The notes under the pieces: generated by a model
Database searches by the model: none
The model's input: the letters and a program-made list of their open reading frames with translations, nothing else
Told to the model about the DNA's origin: nothing
Part shown: positions 1 to 12,600 of the stretch, in pieces
Layout: every line of letters begins with the position of its first letter
How positions within the stretch are numbered: position 1 is the stretch's first letter
Source of the DNA: Cyclaneusma minus
Lineage: Eukaryota; Ascomycota; Leotiomycetes; Marthamycetales; Marthamycetaceae
Direction of reading: 5' to 3'
Assembly: GCA_037179335.1 (NCBI GenBank)
Contig: JAKZHN010000003.1
Location: 1,736,001 to 1,800,000 of the forward strand
DNA: 64,000 nt
Position numbers and translations under genes: made by a program

Positions 1-1250
1 TTTATTTTTGAAAAAAGACTTTTTTATATTTATTAAAAAAATTGCTTATATTATTAATAAAAAATTAAAGCAATTATCATATTAGCGCTAAATTGGCGGC
101 AATGATAATATTGGCGTATAATTTAAAAATCGCAAAGCGTTTTTTACATATTATTTTTGCAATACAAAATCCTATAATATTTATAAATATCTATTTTTTA
201 CAGCCATTTAAAAAATTATGTAAAATATTTTAAAATTTAAAATTATTAAATTCGTTTTTATTAATTTTGTTTGAAAACAAAAATTGCAAATGGTATAAAT
301 AATAAGCAATTCTTATTTAAATATATATATATATATATTATTTAAAATGTTATTATTATTGGCAGTATTTTTAAATTTAATTAAATCACTGATTTTGGGG
401 CTATATTATATATAGTTTTTTTTTTTGATTTTTAAATATATTTGATTTTTAAAAAAGCAATAAAAATAAAAATAAAAAATATTATATTTAAATTAAATTA
501 ATATAATTATAATAAAAAAATAAAAAAAAATATAAATTTAAAAATATATTTTATATTTCTAGCTTTAGTATAAACTTGTTTTCGGACAGGAAAATTTGCT
601 AATAGAGGTTTTTTAGCTTATTTACCTTTTCTTTATATATTCTAGAAGCCGTTATTTAGAAAAAAATATTTTTTAAATATTAATTTAAAAAAGGCTATAT
701 ATTATTAATTTTATAATTATTTTTTAAAAATTGGCAAAAGGTTTTTAATTTTAAAATAATATTTAAATAGCGCTGCTAGCTATTAAAAAAAATTCTATTA
801 TAAATATATTAGAAAATCCAATTTAATTTAATTTGCTAAATATATTGGCTGCTATAATACAAAATATAATATTAATTATAATACAAAATAAATTAATTTT
901 TAATATATTATAAAAGCCTTAATATAATATAGCTTTTAATATAATATAAGGCTTTCAATATAATATAATATTATAGCTAATATTAAAATTAATTTTAAAG
1001 CTATTTTTAAAAATTGGTTTAAAGCTTTTTAAAAAATGCCAAGCTTAAATTAAAGCTAAAGCAATTTAAAAAGCGAATTATAAAAAGACTTAATAGCGAG
1101 TTATATAAAATAAATAGGCTTTATATTATTGGAAATATATTTATCTTGGCCTAGTAAAACTTAATTGTATTTATACCGTTATTAATTTAAAAAAAATTAA
1201 AATCTTGTTTTTATTTTTTAATTATAAAAATTGCAATATTAATAAAATGC
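1..1250. other. AT-rich mutated repeat DNA, no recognised gene
   Basis: The base composition is extremely AT-rich, with stops in every frame and no ORF long enough to matter. Scattered GC-containing words are mostly GpC. The segment lies directly upstream of a Copia integrase remnant on the plus strand, so it probably includes the gag and protease part of that element, but I could not match any domain. Nothing else is recognisable. Confidence 0.5.
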
Positions 1251-1500
1251 AAAAGTAAATTTCTGAAAAAATTGCTAATTATAAGCTAAAGCCGTTAAAA
1301 TTAATTTATATTAATATAATTGATTTTTTTCTATTTAGTTTATATAGAAATTAATAGCTTTTTGAAATTATTAATAATTATATATATAAGTTTTGGCATT
1401 TTGCAATAAAAAATTATATAAACGTATATACTATTTTCTTTTATAAAAAAATTGAACTTAAAATTGGTAAAAAGCTAAAAAAAAGTCTAATATAATAATG
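1251..1500 (+). pseudogene. Copia (Ty1-type) integrase remnant
   Basis: Reading through mutated stops, the plus strand encodes a Copia-like integrase stretch. It has a KPLKLIYINI segment (compare the family's PLELVHxDL) followed by NNYIYKFWHFAIKN (compare IDDYTRKFWHFAIKNKSD) and KIELKIGKKLKK (compare VExETGKKIKRLRSDNG). The catalytic aspartates read as Asn, as expected after G-to-A change. The frame is broken by stops and the element is dead. About 50 bp downstream the integrase is interrupted by the inverted-repeat element starting near 1,551. Family assignment rests on conserved spacing and several diagnostic words, not on a database search. Confidence 0.7.
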
Positions 1501-1550
1501 CTAAAAAGCTTATTAAAAAAGTTATATTAAATTTGGGATTATTGTTTTTT

Positions 1551-3334
1551 CGGTAAAATGCTAAAATAACCTTGAAAATAAAGGTAATCAATTCTTTTTT
1601 TTTAATTAATGTAATAAAATGCGGTCTTTTTTATTAAGTAAATTAAATATTGTTTTATTAAGAAATATAAAAAAGATTATACTTTTATCACTAGCTTTAA
1701 TTGGTATTAATCTTTTAAAATTTGGAATTAAAGCTTGACCCCGAAGATCGAAAATACTAAACGTCCTTGTTTTTAGCATTTAAAAAGGCTATAATAAAAT
1801 ATATTTTTTATAAATGTTTTTCAATAAACTCCTAATGAAATTGAGTAAATTTTATAATTTAAAAAAATAAAACAAGTAATTTTAAATCTTGGCAAAATTA
1901 TAGCATTGAAAAACAAGGGCAAATGTATTATCAAATTCCACCATGTATTATTATTTAATATATCGCTAAAATTTTACAATAAACCATTTTTAAAAATTAA
2001 TTTAACAGCGTTTAAAAGTCCTGGCTGCAAGCTAAAATTGCTTACAAAGCCTGCAAAATCAATTAAATAGCTACCCACGATGCAATTAAATTAATTATTC
2101 AAAAGCGGTTTATTATAAAATTAATTAAAAAAATCAATGTCGAAAAATCAAAATCCTATTATTTTTAAAAATAGTGAAATTCCAATAAAATCAAATTTAC
2201 AGCCAAGGAGCGTTAAGCGAGCGCTGGAACGGTTTTTAGCACCATTTGATTTTTTATACCCGCAATGCAATAAAAATACTTATTTAAGCGATTATAATAG
2301 CTAAATTAATTAAGGAAATCAATTTTCAAAAATTAGAATTCAATTATTTATAAAGAAAAAATGGTGGAATTCCGACAAAATTAAATTTGCGCTGCCCGGA
2401 GAGCGCTGGAGTGCTGGAGCGCTAAGCCAGGCTATAAAGCTAATTTTGTTAAAATTCCACCATTTTTAAAAATAACTAAATTCTGATTTTTGGTAATTGA
2501 TTTTCTTAATTGATTTAGCTATTATAATCGCTTAAATAATTAATTCTTTCGCGTTGTAAATGGCTAATTTAATAATGGCTAGGAAGCATTAAGCCAGGGC
2601 AAATTTATTTTTATTAAATTTCAAAACTATAATTTAAATCAATTATATCTTTATCGCTTTTAAAAATAATTGAATTCCGACTTTTAATAATTGATTTCCT
2701 CAATTATTTTAACTATTTCAATCGCTTAAATAATTAATTTTATCGTATTATAAATATAAAAAACAACCAAGTTTTCCAAAGCTTGCAATTAAATAACAAT
2801 TCACAAAGCGATAAAAATAATAAAAGTAGTGTATTTTATTATAAAATCAATTGATAAAATCAAATATCAAAAGTCAGAATTCAATTATCTTTAAAAGTGG
2901 TCGCGCTATAATCGATTGAAGTTATAATCAAGTTATAGTCTTAAAGCCTAAAATTTTAATAATAGCTCTTTTTACAGCTATTTTAACTATATTTAGGGCT
3001 TAAAAAATATTTAAAAATTAAATTAATAGTTTCCCCCCCATTCTTCAACTATTATTAAAAGACCGAATTTAATTAGCTTAAAAGTTAATGGCGCTATTAA
3101 AGTATTAGATAAATCACTTTTCGGAATTATATTCTAACCCCGAAAATCAAGGTCTTAACTTTGTTATTCTTTATAAATATTAGCGTTTGTTTTTTTTTTG
3201 GTTTTTTTTTTTTTTATTAGAAAAATAATCAATCTATTATAGAAAGAAAAATAAAATAAAAAAGCTTTTATATATTTTTTCTTTTAAATATCGGAAATAA
3301 GACTTTAATTTAGGGGTCATTTTAGCATTTTGCC
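1551..3334. mobile_element. 1.8-kb inverted-repeat DNA element (copy C)
   Basis: The left end reads GGTAAAATGCTAAAATAACC, and the right end read in reverse gives GGCAAAATGCTAAAATGACC. Possible 10-bp target duplications flank it: ATTGTTTTTT at 1,541-1,550 and ATTGCATTTT at 3,335-3,344. The interior is a large imperfect palindrome centred near 2,395-2,440. Its arms are built from a module of about 100 bp (GAATTC-GACTTTTGG, then CTATTATAATCGCTTAAATAATTAATT) that also builds the elements at 6,104-7,916 and 48,728-57,506. No coding sequence is visible. It sits inside a Copia integrase. Length is close to the 6,104 copy, but the outer termini differ, so it is a related subfamily rather than the same element. 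Confidence 0.6.
2385..2460. repeat. GC-rich palindrome centre of element C
   Basis: A GC-rich core with repeated GAGCGCTGGAG and GAGCGCTAAG words is flanked by inverted arms: ATGGTGGAATTC on the left and AATTCCACCAT on the right. A similar GAGCGTTAAGCGAGCGCTGG block lies near 2,206-2,230. Comparable GAGCGC-type blocks occupy the equivalent place in the other inverted-repeat elements of this window. Confidence 0.55.
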
Positions 3335-4339
3335 ATTGCATTTTATTTATTTTCGCAAAATGGAATAATTTAAAAACCGATTTGGATTGCTAAAGCCTAT
3401 ATTTAATCTATATTAAATAATACTGGCCTTTTAATTGAATTTTAATTAAAAGCCGCTATAGCTAAAGTATATATTTAAAATTGGATTAAAATTGGATTTG
3501 AAATTAATGGCCGGATTATTAATTTTGAAAAAATATAAATTAGCAAGTTTGTTAAAAATAATATCTATATTTAAAATTGTAAAATATAGATTTATATTAA
3601 TTAAAAGGAATTTTTAAAATACAGCAAAAAAAGAAATTGCAATTTTGTAAATGCATTTTTATTGCCTATAATTTTAAAATTATAAAATCATATAAGCTTT
3701 ATTATTTGGATTTTACTAAAATAGTATATAAAATAATAGTAAAATAAAATAAAACAATTAAAAATAGTATATTTAATTTAAAGCTTTGCAATAGTTTCCA
3801 CGGTTTTTAAGAAATTTTTAATAAATTGCCTAATAAACATTATATTGATAGGCCTATTTTTGCCAAGCAAAAGGCCAGGAAATTGATTTTTAAGCAAATT
3901 TATTTTAAATTTAAATCGGCCATTAAAATGGCATTTAATATCATAGTTTTTGTTTTTGATTTTTTGAATTTTTATAAAAAAAAAATTATTATTTTAAATT
4001 TTAAATTTAATAATTCTACTAATTATACAAGCCTATTGCCTAATTTTGCAAAGCTTATAATATAAATTAAGCTTTTAATCAGCGAAAATATTAATATAAT
4101 TGATTTTTTTTAAAATAGTTATAAATAATTTTATAAAGCTAAATAATATCTATATTACTATAGTTTTTTTTTCAATATAAAGCCGGTTTTTAAAATTAAT
4201 AATTATAAATATTTAAAACGCAATATTATTAAAGCTAAAATCCGCAAATAAAACCGTTTTTGAAAGGCTTTATTATAGCTATAATAATAAATAAAAAAAG
4301 AAATTGCATAAATTTAAAATTGCCCTAATTGCTATAAAA
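3335..4339 (+). pseudogene. Copia remnant between integrase and reverse transcriptase
   Basis: This segment resumes the plus-strand Copia after the inverted-repeat insertion and precedes its reverse transcriptase. An uninterrupted frame at about 3,826-4,065 contains DRPIFAKQKARKLIF and FKFKSAIKMAFN. These fit the variable integrase C-terminal region (compare GYxxKSAIKVxxP in Copia) only loosely. I treat the open frame as a chance survivor in a decayed element, not a gene. Its start codon is not ATG. Confidence 0.4.
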
Positions 4340-4840
4340 ACAATTTATAGCGTTTTTATTTTAAAAAATTATAAAAAAGCCGTTTTTAATCCTTTACATA
4401 AAACCAATAGCAAAAGGCTATTATATAAAAATTTTAAAAAAAATTAATAATATTTGAATTAAAATTGCTATAAATATTGCCTTTAATTTAAATTTTATAA
4501 AATAAATATTTATTCTTAAAATGAACCCGGATAACAATATTAATAAATTTAAAACTTGCTTTATAGCTCGGGGTTTTAATTAAATTTAAAATAAGGATTT
4601 TTTTAATATTCTTTTTTCTATAATTTAAATAAATATGTTTTATATTTTTTTAGCTATTATAATATAGAAAAATTTTAAATGCCATTATTTCGATATTAGC
4701 AATTCCTTTATTAATTTTATTTTTTGCAAGCTTTTTTATTTAGCTTTGCTTAAAAAGATTATAATTTAATTAAAAACCGTTTTTTAATTAAATAAAAAAA
4801 TTTATAAATCAAAATAAATTGCTTGAAATTGAAATTTACT
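4340..4840 (+). pseudogene. Copia reverse transcriptase remnant
   Basis: The conceptual translation gives KAVFNPLHKTN, then IFILKMNPDNNINKFKTC, FIARGFN and CHYFDISNSFIN, ending in LNKKIYKSK. These align in order with the Copia RVT_2 landmarks: KEAxxxPxxxxW, FxxKxNPDGxIxKYKARLVARGFxQ, CxxFDISNAF and LNKSLYGLKQA. Stops and frame changes interrupt it. It continues the integrase remnant upstream, so order and strand support one plus-strand element. The usual LVARG and NAF residues are altered in the direction expected of C-to-T or G-to-A mutation. Confidence 0.75.
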
Positions 4841-6103
4841 GCTTAAATTTAAAATAATTAAATTTGGATTTAAGCAAAGCTTTAGCAATTTTTATTTATT
4901 AAATGGCTGAAAATAAATTCCAAATAACAAAATACCTTTTTTTTTTTTGCAATAAAAAATAATCTCCTGTCTGAAATATAAAGCAGGGTATATATGCCGA
5001 ATTTTAGGATATATATGCATATTTAAATTCATTAATTTATGCGTAAATTAAAAAATAAAGGCAAATAGCGGATTATTTATATACGTATAAAAAATATAAT
5101 TGGAAAACAAAATGCTTTTTTTGAATATATTAAAATGTTTTTATTACTATTTTTTATAATAAATAAAATATAAAAAGAAATGGTATTATTAAAATTAAAA
5201 TTATTAGAAATATAAAAAATATTAATATAAATGTAAAAAATATCGATTTAAAAAATATAAAAAATGTTATTTTAAAAATTGGCCCGTTTTTTTTTTAAAA
5301 AAAAGGTATTGCTAAAAAAATATACTAATATTAAATAATAGCCAATTGGAAAATAATTTTCGATATATTCATTTTGCTTTTAATAAAATAAGTTTTTAAT
5401 TTAATCAATAATCGGATTATAAACTTCTAGTTATAGAAATTCAAAAACAATTAATATAGTTTTGGATTTTGTTTTAAAAAAGGCCTATTTTTTAAAATAG
5501 TCCTAAATAGCAATTTTGGCTATTAATATTTAAATAATTAAAAAAGCAGATTCTTTATTTACTAAAGCTAATAGCTTAAATTACAAAAAACCTAATAAAA
5601 ATAAATTGTATATTTTGGCAAGTGTTTTGTTAATAAAATCAATATTAAAATATTTATTATTAATTAAGGCTTTTACAAATAGATTTATATATTTGGAAGA
5701 TAAAACGAAATCAATTAATATTAATTATAAGGCTTTATGAAAATAAATGTGAAATAGTATTTTATTTTATAGGCTTGAAAGCTATAAAAATGCTATATTA
5801 ATTAATAATGTATTTTTTAGTATTTTTCAATTGCAATTTAAATTAAAGGATTACTATTTCCTAGTTGAAAAAATTTATTCTGGTTAAATTTAGGAGAAAA
5901 AAAGGTATATTTTAGATTTTTAAATTAAAAAAATTGAAATTGGCGAATTTTTGTTTTTAAATACTATTTTAATTAATTTTGCTATAAATGCTGCTTTTAT
6001 TGATTTTTTTATTTATTATAATTCAGCGCTGGCTTTATTTTCTTTAATTGTTTTTTTGATTTTAATTATTAAATTTTCCCCGATTTTTTTAATATTTTTT
6101 TTA
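4841..6103. other. AT-rich transposon debris
   Basis: By position this is probably the 3' part of the upstream Copia element (RNase H and LTR), but no convincing motif was found. A short open frame at 5,951-6,133 runs into the terminus of the next element and begins with a non-ATG codon, so it is not a gene. Confidence 0.4.
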
Positions 6104-7916
6104 CGGCAAAACCCTCCGGTACCCCCCGATTGAAATTTTTGGACTATTATACCCCCCAAATTTGGAATATTATTTTAATGCTTAAAACTTATTATAATTA
6201 AAAAATGAAAGTAAGTTTTTATAGACAATTGCAAGCCTTTGTAAACAAAATTAGAAAGATATATATTTTCATCACTAGCATGGATTATTATTAATTTTTG
6301 AAATATAGGGTTTTGAACGCCCGGAATTTAAAAGGGGTATAAAAATTGTTATTTGTGCTAATTCAAATCTATATTAACATCAAGTAATTTTATAAAAGTA
6401 TATATAAAAAGTCCAGATAAAATTGGCCAGTTTAATTTAATTTAAAATTAGATTTTAAAAATATTATAAATTCATAAAAGTATAGCAGCATTTATTCAAG
6501 GCAAATCTAGCCAAATTAGGGTTTGAAAATTTCAGGACTATAATACCCCCCAAAATTTAAATCAACTGCAACGCCACCAATTTTAAAAATGATTTAATTT
6601 TGACTTTAAAGTTTTTTTACTGGGTTTAAATTAGCGATAAAAACTATTAATTTAATTAATATAAAGGCTGCGTGGGTATAAAAATCAAGAGTGGTAAGGA
6701 GCATTAGAAAGCGATAGAGAGCGCCGAATTTAAGCGGTTTCAGAAAGCCCAAATTTGATTTTGTCGGAATTTTATTAATTTAAAAAATAATTGAATTCTG
6801 ACTTTTGGAAATTGATTTTTTTAATTAATTTGGCTATTATAATTGCTTAAATAATTAATTTTATTGCGTTATAAATGGCTATTTAATTACAGGCTGGCAG
6901 TATTGGGCCAGGGCAAATTTAATTTATTGGATTTTAAGACCATGATTTAAATTAATTATATTTTCACCGCTTTTAAAAAGAATTGAATTTTGATTTTTGG
7001 AAATTAACTTCATTAATTAATTAAATTATTATAATTGCTTAAATAATTAGTTTATTCGCGTTATAGGTGGCTAAAGCATATAGTGCTAATAGCGCTTTTA
7101 GCTTCCAGCGCTTCCCAATACCATTAATTTTTTATAGCCACGCAGCCCTTATATTAATTATTTTATACCTTTTTATCGCTAATTTAAATCCAGCGAAAAA
7201 AAATCCGAAATTAGAATTAAATTATTTTTAAAATTAGTGGCGCTGCAATTGAATTAAGCTTGCGCAGCCTGGAGCCACCTAACTCCAGCGCTTCCCAGCG
7301 CTTATCCGGCATTTTTGGTTTTCAAATTATTTTATAAATTTATAACGCTACAAAATTAAATATTGTAATTGTAATTCTAGTGCAATTAATTAAGAAAATC
7401 AATTATTCGAAGTCAAAATTAAATCATTTTTAAAATTAATTAAAATGCATTTGATTTTATAAATTTGGGGGGTATAATAGTCCTGGTAATTTGGAATCAA
7501 AAAACAGCCCAAATTTGCCCTTGGTAAATGCTTTTATATTCTTGTCAGTTTTTGGTATTTTTGAAATCTGATTTTTTATATGGCTAAATTGGCCAATTTT
7601 ACCTAGACTTTGTATATATATTTTTATAAAAAAGGAGTTTTTTAATGGATTTTGTAATTGATAAAAGCAACGATTTTAGGGCGGACCGAATTTGCCAGGG
7701 AGTACCGTATCCCTTAAATTTCGGAAATTAATAATAATCTAAGCTAGTGATAAAAATATTTTTTTATTTTTATTTTTAAAGACAATCGTAAATTTTTATA
7801 TAAGGTGTGTTTTTGCTTAAAATTAGAATAGTTATTAAGCTATAAATAAAAGGCTGAAATTTGGGGTGTATGATAGATTAAAAATTTCAGTCGGGGGGTA
7901 TCGGAGGGTTTCGACG
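6104..7916. mobile_element. 1.8-kb long-inverted-repeat element, Mutator-like (copy A)
   Basis: The left end begins CGGCAAAACCCTCCGGTACC and continues to CTATTATACCCCCC. The right end is its inverse (GGGGGGTATCGGAGGGTTTC). Inverted similarity extends at least 400-500 bp inward from each end, including a second internal copy of the ACTATTATACCCCCC word on both sides (near 6,540 and 7,467). Flanks are TTTTTTTTA and TTTTTTTAA, an imperfect 8-9 bp duplication. The centre consists of ~100-bp modules in opposite orientations. No transposase frame survives, so it is non-autonomous. Long terminal inverted repeats with a ~9-bp duplication are typical of MULEs; that class assignment is inference. Confidence 0.7.
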
Positions 7917-9544
7917 TTTTTTTAATTTAAATCCGGAATTTTTAAAATCAAATATAAATAAGGATTTATTTTGGGGCTGGCTATTTTTATATTGGTTATT
8001 AAAAATAAAGCTATTAATTATATTCCTGGTATTTGCGGCCAGTTTTTTAATATATTTTTAATTTTGATATTTTAATTTTTTGCAATAAAAGCAAAAATTA
8101 GATTTATAGCAATATGTTTGCTATTAAGCTTTAAAGAGTGCCCAAATAGCCGCGAATATAGAATTTAGAATTATAGGGTTTTTTTAATTAAAGTATTTTT
8201 AAATTTAATTAATAGAAACTGGAATCAATGTTTTGAATTAGTTATTCCTATTGCTATTGCTATAATTATTGCTTTTTTTTAAAATTTATTAAATTTAAAG
8301 ATTTCAATATTTATAATGCATAGTTTTTTAATATAGTTTTTATTTCTAATGCAATTGCTAATACGTTGGAAAATTTTAATTTATTTGATATATTTATTAT
8401 TTTTGGGAGTTTTTTTAAAATATTTAATGCAATTGGCCAAAATATTGGAAATTTTGCTGCGAAATTTAATTATTTTTAATTTATTGCTTTAATTAGCCAA
8501 TTATGCTTTAATATTAGTTTAAAATAAAATATAGCTAATTTTTTTATATTTTATATTTTTAGCTTTTTTAAAGTTTTTTTGGTGTTTTTGGTGTTTTTGC
8601 ATTTGTTTAAAATAATACAGATTTTTATTAAAGCATTATATAAAGCTTTTATATTTTTCCAGGGCTATTTAAAAGGGTTATTTAAATGAAATTTGTTTTT
8701 AAAAAAGTTATATAATATTGGCATATAATTTTGCTTTGAATTACTTTAATAAAAAAATAAATTTGCTTATAATTGGTATTATAAATTATATTATTAATTT
8801 ACAAAACGCAATGCAATTTTAATTTCTAAATTAGGAATTTCTTTTAATGCTTTAAAGGATTTTTATTTTCTTTAATAAGTTTTTTAGAATTTTTAATGCA
8901 GCAATGCAAATAATTAAAAAAAGTATTATTTTTAAAATCAAAAATGATAATTTTAATATTGGTAAGCTGATTTTGAAATTTGACAGTTTTAATTGTATGT
9001 ATATTAGAGTGTTTTTTATTGCTATATAATTAATTAAATAAATTATTTATAACTTTATTAATATTGCGGAAAAAGATTTTGAAATAAATATAATTTTTAA
9101 TTATAAAATTAGCAAGGAGTTTTTTTTAAAGAATAGCGATATTAAAATTAATATTATTATATTTTTTATTGGCAAAGTATTCAAAGGCGGCTTTAAAATA
9201 CAAAAATTCTATAATTTTAAACTATTTAATTATTGCATTTGCAATAATTGTAATAAATATAAATAAATATAGCGCAAGGTTTTTTAATTCATTAAATTAT
9301 GGGATTTTAAATAAAAGTGCGCAAAATTTGGGATTGGATTTGAAAGTTGTGCAATTTTGAACTGCTGTTTTTTTACAAAATAAAAGGCTATGATTGTTTT
9401 AAAGAAATTTAAATTAAATTAATTAGTAAAAAAAACTTATAAATTATTATAGCAATTTAAAAATAAGACAGGAGTTAAAATAAAGCAATATTGTAAGCTG
9501 GAAAAGAAAGTTTTCAATTTTGCAGGATTTTAAAAGTCCTATAA
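7917..9544. other. AT-rich mutated repeat DNA
   Basis: No coding sequence is recognised. The short open frame at 9,169-9,360 is Lys/Ile/Asn-rich, has a non-ATG start and shows no motif. The segment probably derives from the retroelement that element A entered, but I cannot assign it. Confidence 0.4.
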
Positions 9545-9645
9545 ACTAGCGCAAAGCGCTAAGGGCACGTGCTTGGCACGGGAGAGGGCTTGGGGCGCAT
9601 GGCGCGTGGCGTGTGCCCGGGGCATGTGCTTAAGGCATTTAAAAT
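9545..9645. repeat. GC-rich patch, left of a possible direct pair
   Basis: A ~100-bp patch of high GC stands in an AT desert, with CACGTGCTTGGCACGGG and GGGGCGCATGGCGCGTGG. A similar ordering (CACGTGCTT...GCATGGCGC) recurs in the same direction at 12,164-12,205. The two could be relics of one repeat, for example LTRs about 2.6 kb apart, but the similarity is short. Confidence 0.3.
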
Positions 9646-12600
9646 TAGTATTGTGATAAAAAATTTATAAATATTATTAATAATTATAAAATTCCTTTAG
9701 CTGCGGCTAATTAAGGCCGTTAAATTATATTTTCAGCAAGCTTTAATTATAGCAAGTAAGTTTTAGCTGCTAAATATTATAATTTTATAATTTATATTTG
9801 CAAATTTAAAAATTTCAATTTTTTAATTATAATAATTGCAAATGCCAAATAGCCCAAATTAATTTTGGTAGTAACGGAAATAAATAGTATAGCTTATAAT
9901 TGGTTTAATTCTTTTATTTGTATATTTTATACAAAATTGCAAATATTAATAAAAAGTCTTAAAAAAGTGTTTTTTAATAACTATATTATTTATATTTACA
10001 TTATGAAATTTTAAAAGCATAATTGTTTTTATATTTATTCTTTGCTTTGGACCGCCAATTGCGCCAATTTTAAAACTCTCGCTTTTATTAATTTTATTAT
10101 TTTGGCTTAAATTTCTAATTTTATTTAGAATTTTTTTAACCGCTATCGCAACTATTTAATTAAAGATATAATTTATAGATTATATAAATTTAAATATAAG
10201 TTTTGTTTTGCCAATAATAAAAGAATCTGCTTTAAATACAAAAGCGGCAATATAATTCCCAAATGCAAAAAAAAACCATTTTCCCGCCCAATAGCTTTTT
10301 ATTATATAAACGCTTAAATAATAGAATTATCTTTAGATTATAAAAATGCAATAAAAAGTTAAATTAGCAAACTAATATTTGTAATTTTTGCAAAAGAATT
10401 TAATTATATTTATTATAGTTATAATTATTATAATTTTGGCTATAATTAAAGCTATTTTTATACAATTGGGGTTTTGTTTTGCAATTAACAAAGCTATTGC
10501 TATTTAAAAAATATATTTTATTGCTGGAATATTCATATTTGCAAGCTTTATATTTAGGTTTTTGATAATTTCAATTTTTTTATTTTATAAATGCAATTAA
10601 ATAGGCTATAATTATTGAAATTACAATTATAATATGAAAAAAATCAATATTAATTTTGGCTATATTGCTAATTTTATTTTAATAATAGCCGTGTTTTTTT
10701 TGTTTTTGCAATTGAATTAATATTGAATTGCTATATTATTATTTAAAATATTATGCAAATTTTATAATTTATTATAATTATTATAACTCTTTTTTTATTA
10801 TTTGCATTAAATATATTTTTAATTAAAAATTAAAAATTAGGCTTATTTTTGCGCTTAATATTTTCAATTGTATTAAATATATATTATATATTGATTTATA
10901 ATTAATTGCTTTATTAAAAAATAAAATTCTATTTAAGTTTATTATAAAATTTAAAAATAAATTAATTATTAAAAAATATATAAAAGCAAAATTTCTATTT
11001 TGCAGTAAAAAAAAATAATTATTTTGTTTTTTGTTTTAATTTTTTTTGGCAAATTAATTTAATATATACAATATATATTATTATTTTATATTTATTATAT
11101 TTAATTTTTAATTTTTAATCTTTTTTTACAAATGTTTTTCCAATTTATAATTTATTTAATAATGTTGCTATATAATATATAAATAGCTTTTAAACGCAAA
11201 TAAAGCGCAATAAATATAAATTGTATTTTTCTAAAACAAAAAAAACTTATATATTAAAATAATTTTATAAGCAATTAAATTATTTATAATATTTATATAT
11301 ATAATATATATAATATCATTTCATATTTAATATATAGGGATTTTTAAATATATAAAAAAAATTAATAATTAATTGCTTATTATTGGAATTTAAATTAAAT
11401 AAATTATATTTGCAAATAAAAATCGCAATTTCAATTTGCAATTTTGCAATTTCTTTTTTAATTTCTAATTTTTAAATAATTTATTAAATAGCTGCACAAT
11501 TATTAAAATTTAAATTAGCTTATTTTTAAATTAAATTAAAAACAAAAATAAAAGCAAAAGCAAAAGCTTAATTGATTTTGCTTTTGCGCAATATGCCTAT
11601 ATTTTTAATTGAACCGCTTTGATTTTAAATTTGCCCAAATTGGTTTATATTAATAAATTTGCTATTTGGCCAAAAATGGCTATTAAATAATTTTGAATTT
11701 TAAATAAAAAAAGCGCTACATTGCTTTTAATTGCTAATATTAATAGTATTTTTATTAATATTATTAATAATAGTGCTATTAGCAAATACATTATGATTTT
11801 TGCTATTATTTAATAGAATTTTTAATTTAGTATAAAAACTGTGCTATAAATATTATTAAAATTAAACTGTTTTAAAATTGGAGAAAATTGGTTTTTAATT
11901 TTTTTGGCAAAGTTTAATATATTATAATTAGTATTGAATTTGCGATCATTTAATTAAATAATTACTTTTTAAAATAAAAGCGACTATTTTATTATAATAA
12001 TTAAAAATAAATTGGCAAATAAAAATGCATTGTATATATTTTTTTTGCTATAAAAACTAATTGCTATTTTTTTTAAATAAAAATAGCAGTATTTGAATAT
12101 TATACGCTAAAAGCCTTGCTTAGCTTTTTTAATAAATAATGCTTGTTTTTTGCGCATTTTTAATGCACGTGCTTTATAGAATGCCCGCATGGCGCCCCCC
12201 TCGGCCCCGTGTAATAGATTTATTGTATTTATATTTTTATATTTATAGCGTTGTAAAATTAAATAGCGCATTTTTTTAATTATATTAAAAACAATTAGCT
12301 TTTTTTTTGTAAATTTGCAAATATATAAATTTATATTTATTGATAAATAACGGTATAATTGATTTTTGCAGGTATAAGGTTTTAATGCTTATATAATAAA
12401 AATTTCAAAATCCAATATAACGTATAAATAGCTGAATTAAAAATGCCGCAAACGTTATTTAATAGTATAAAAACGGTATTAAATATTAATATATAATATT
12501 AATATCAATATTTAATATTAAAATTTATACAAGGCTAAAACTTTATTTTACGGACTAATTTAGCTTTGCAAACCGATTGTGTTTTGCAATATCGCATTCA

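Noticed and set aside
3826..4065. 79-codon open frame in the first AT block
   Set aside because: Starts without ATG and lies between the integrase and reverse transcriptase remnants of one Copia element. Best read as a surviving piece of it.
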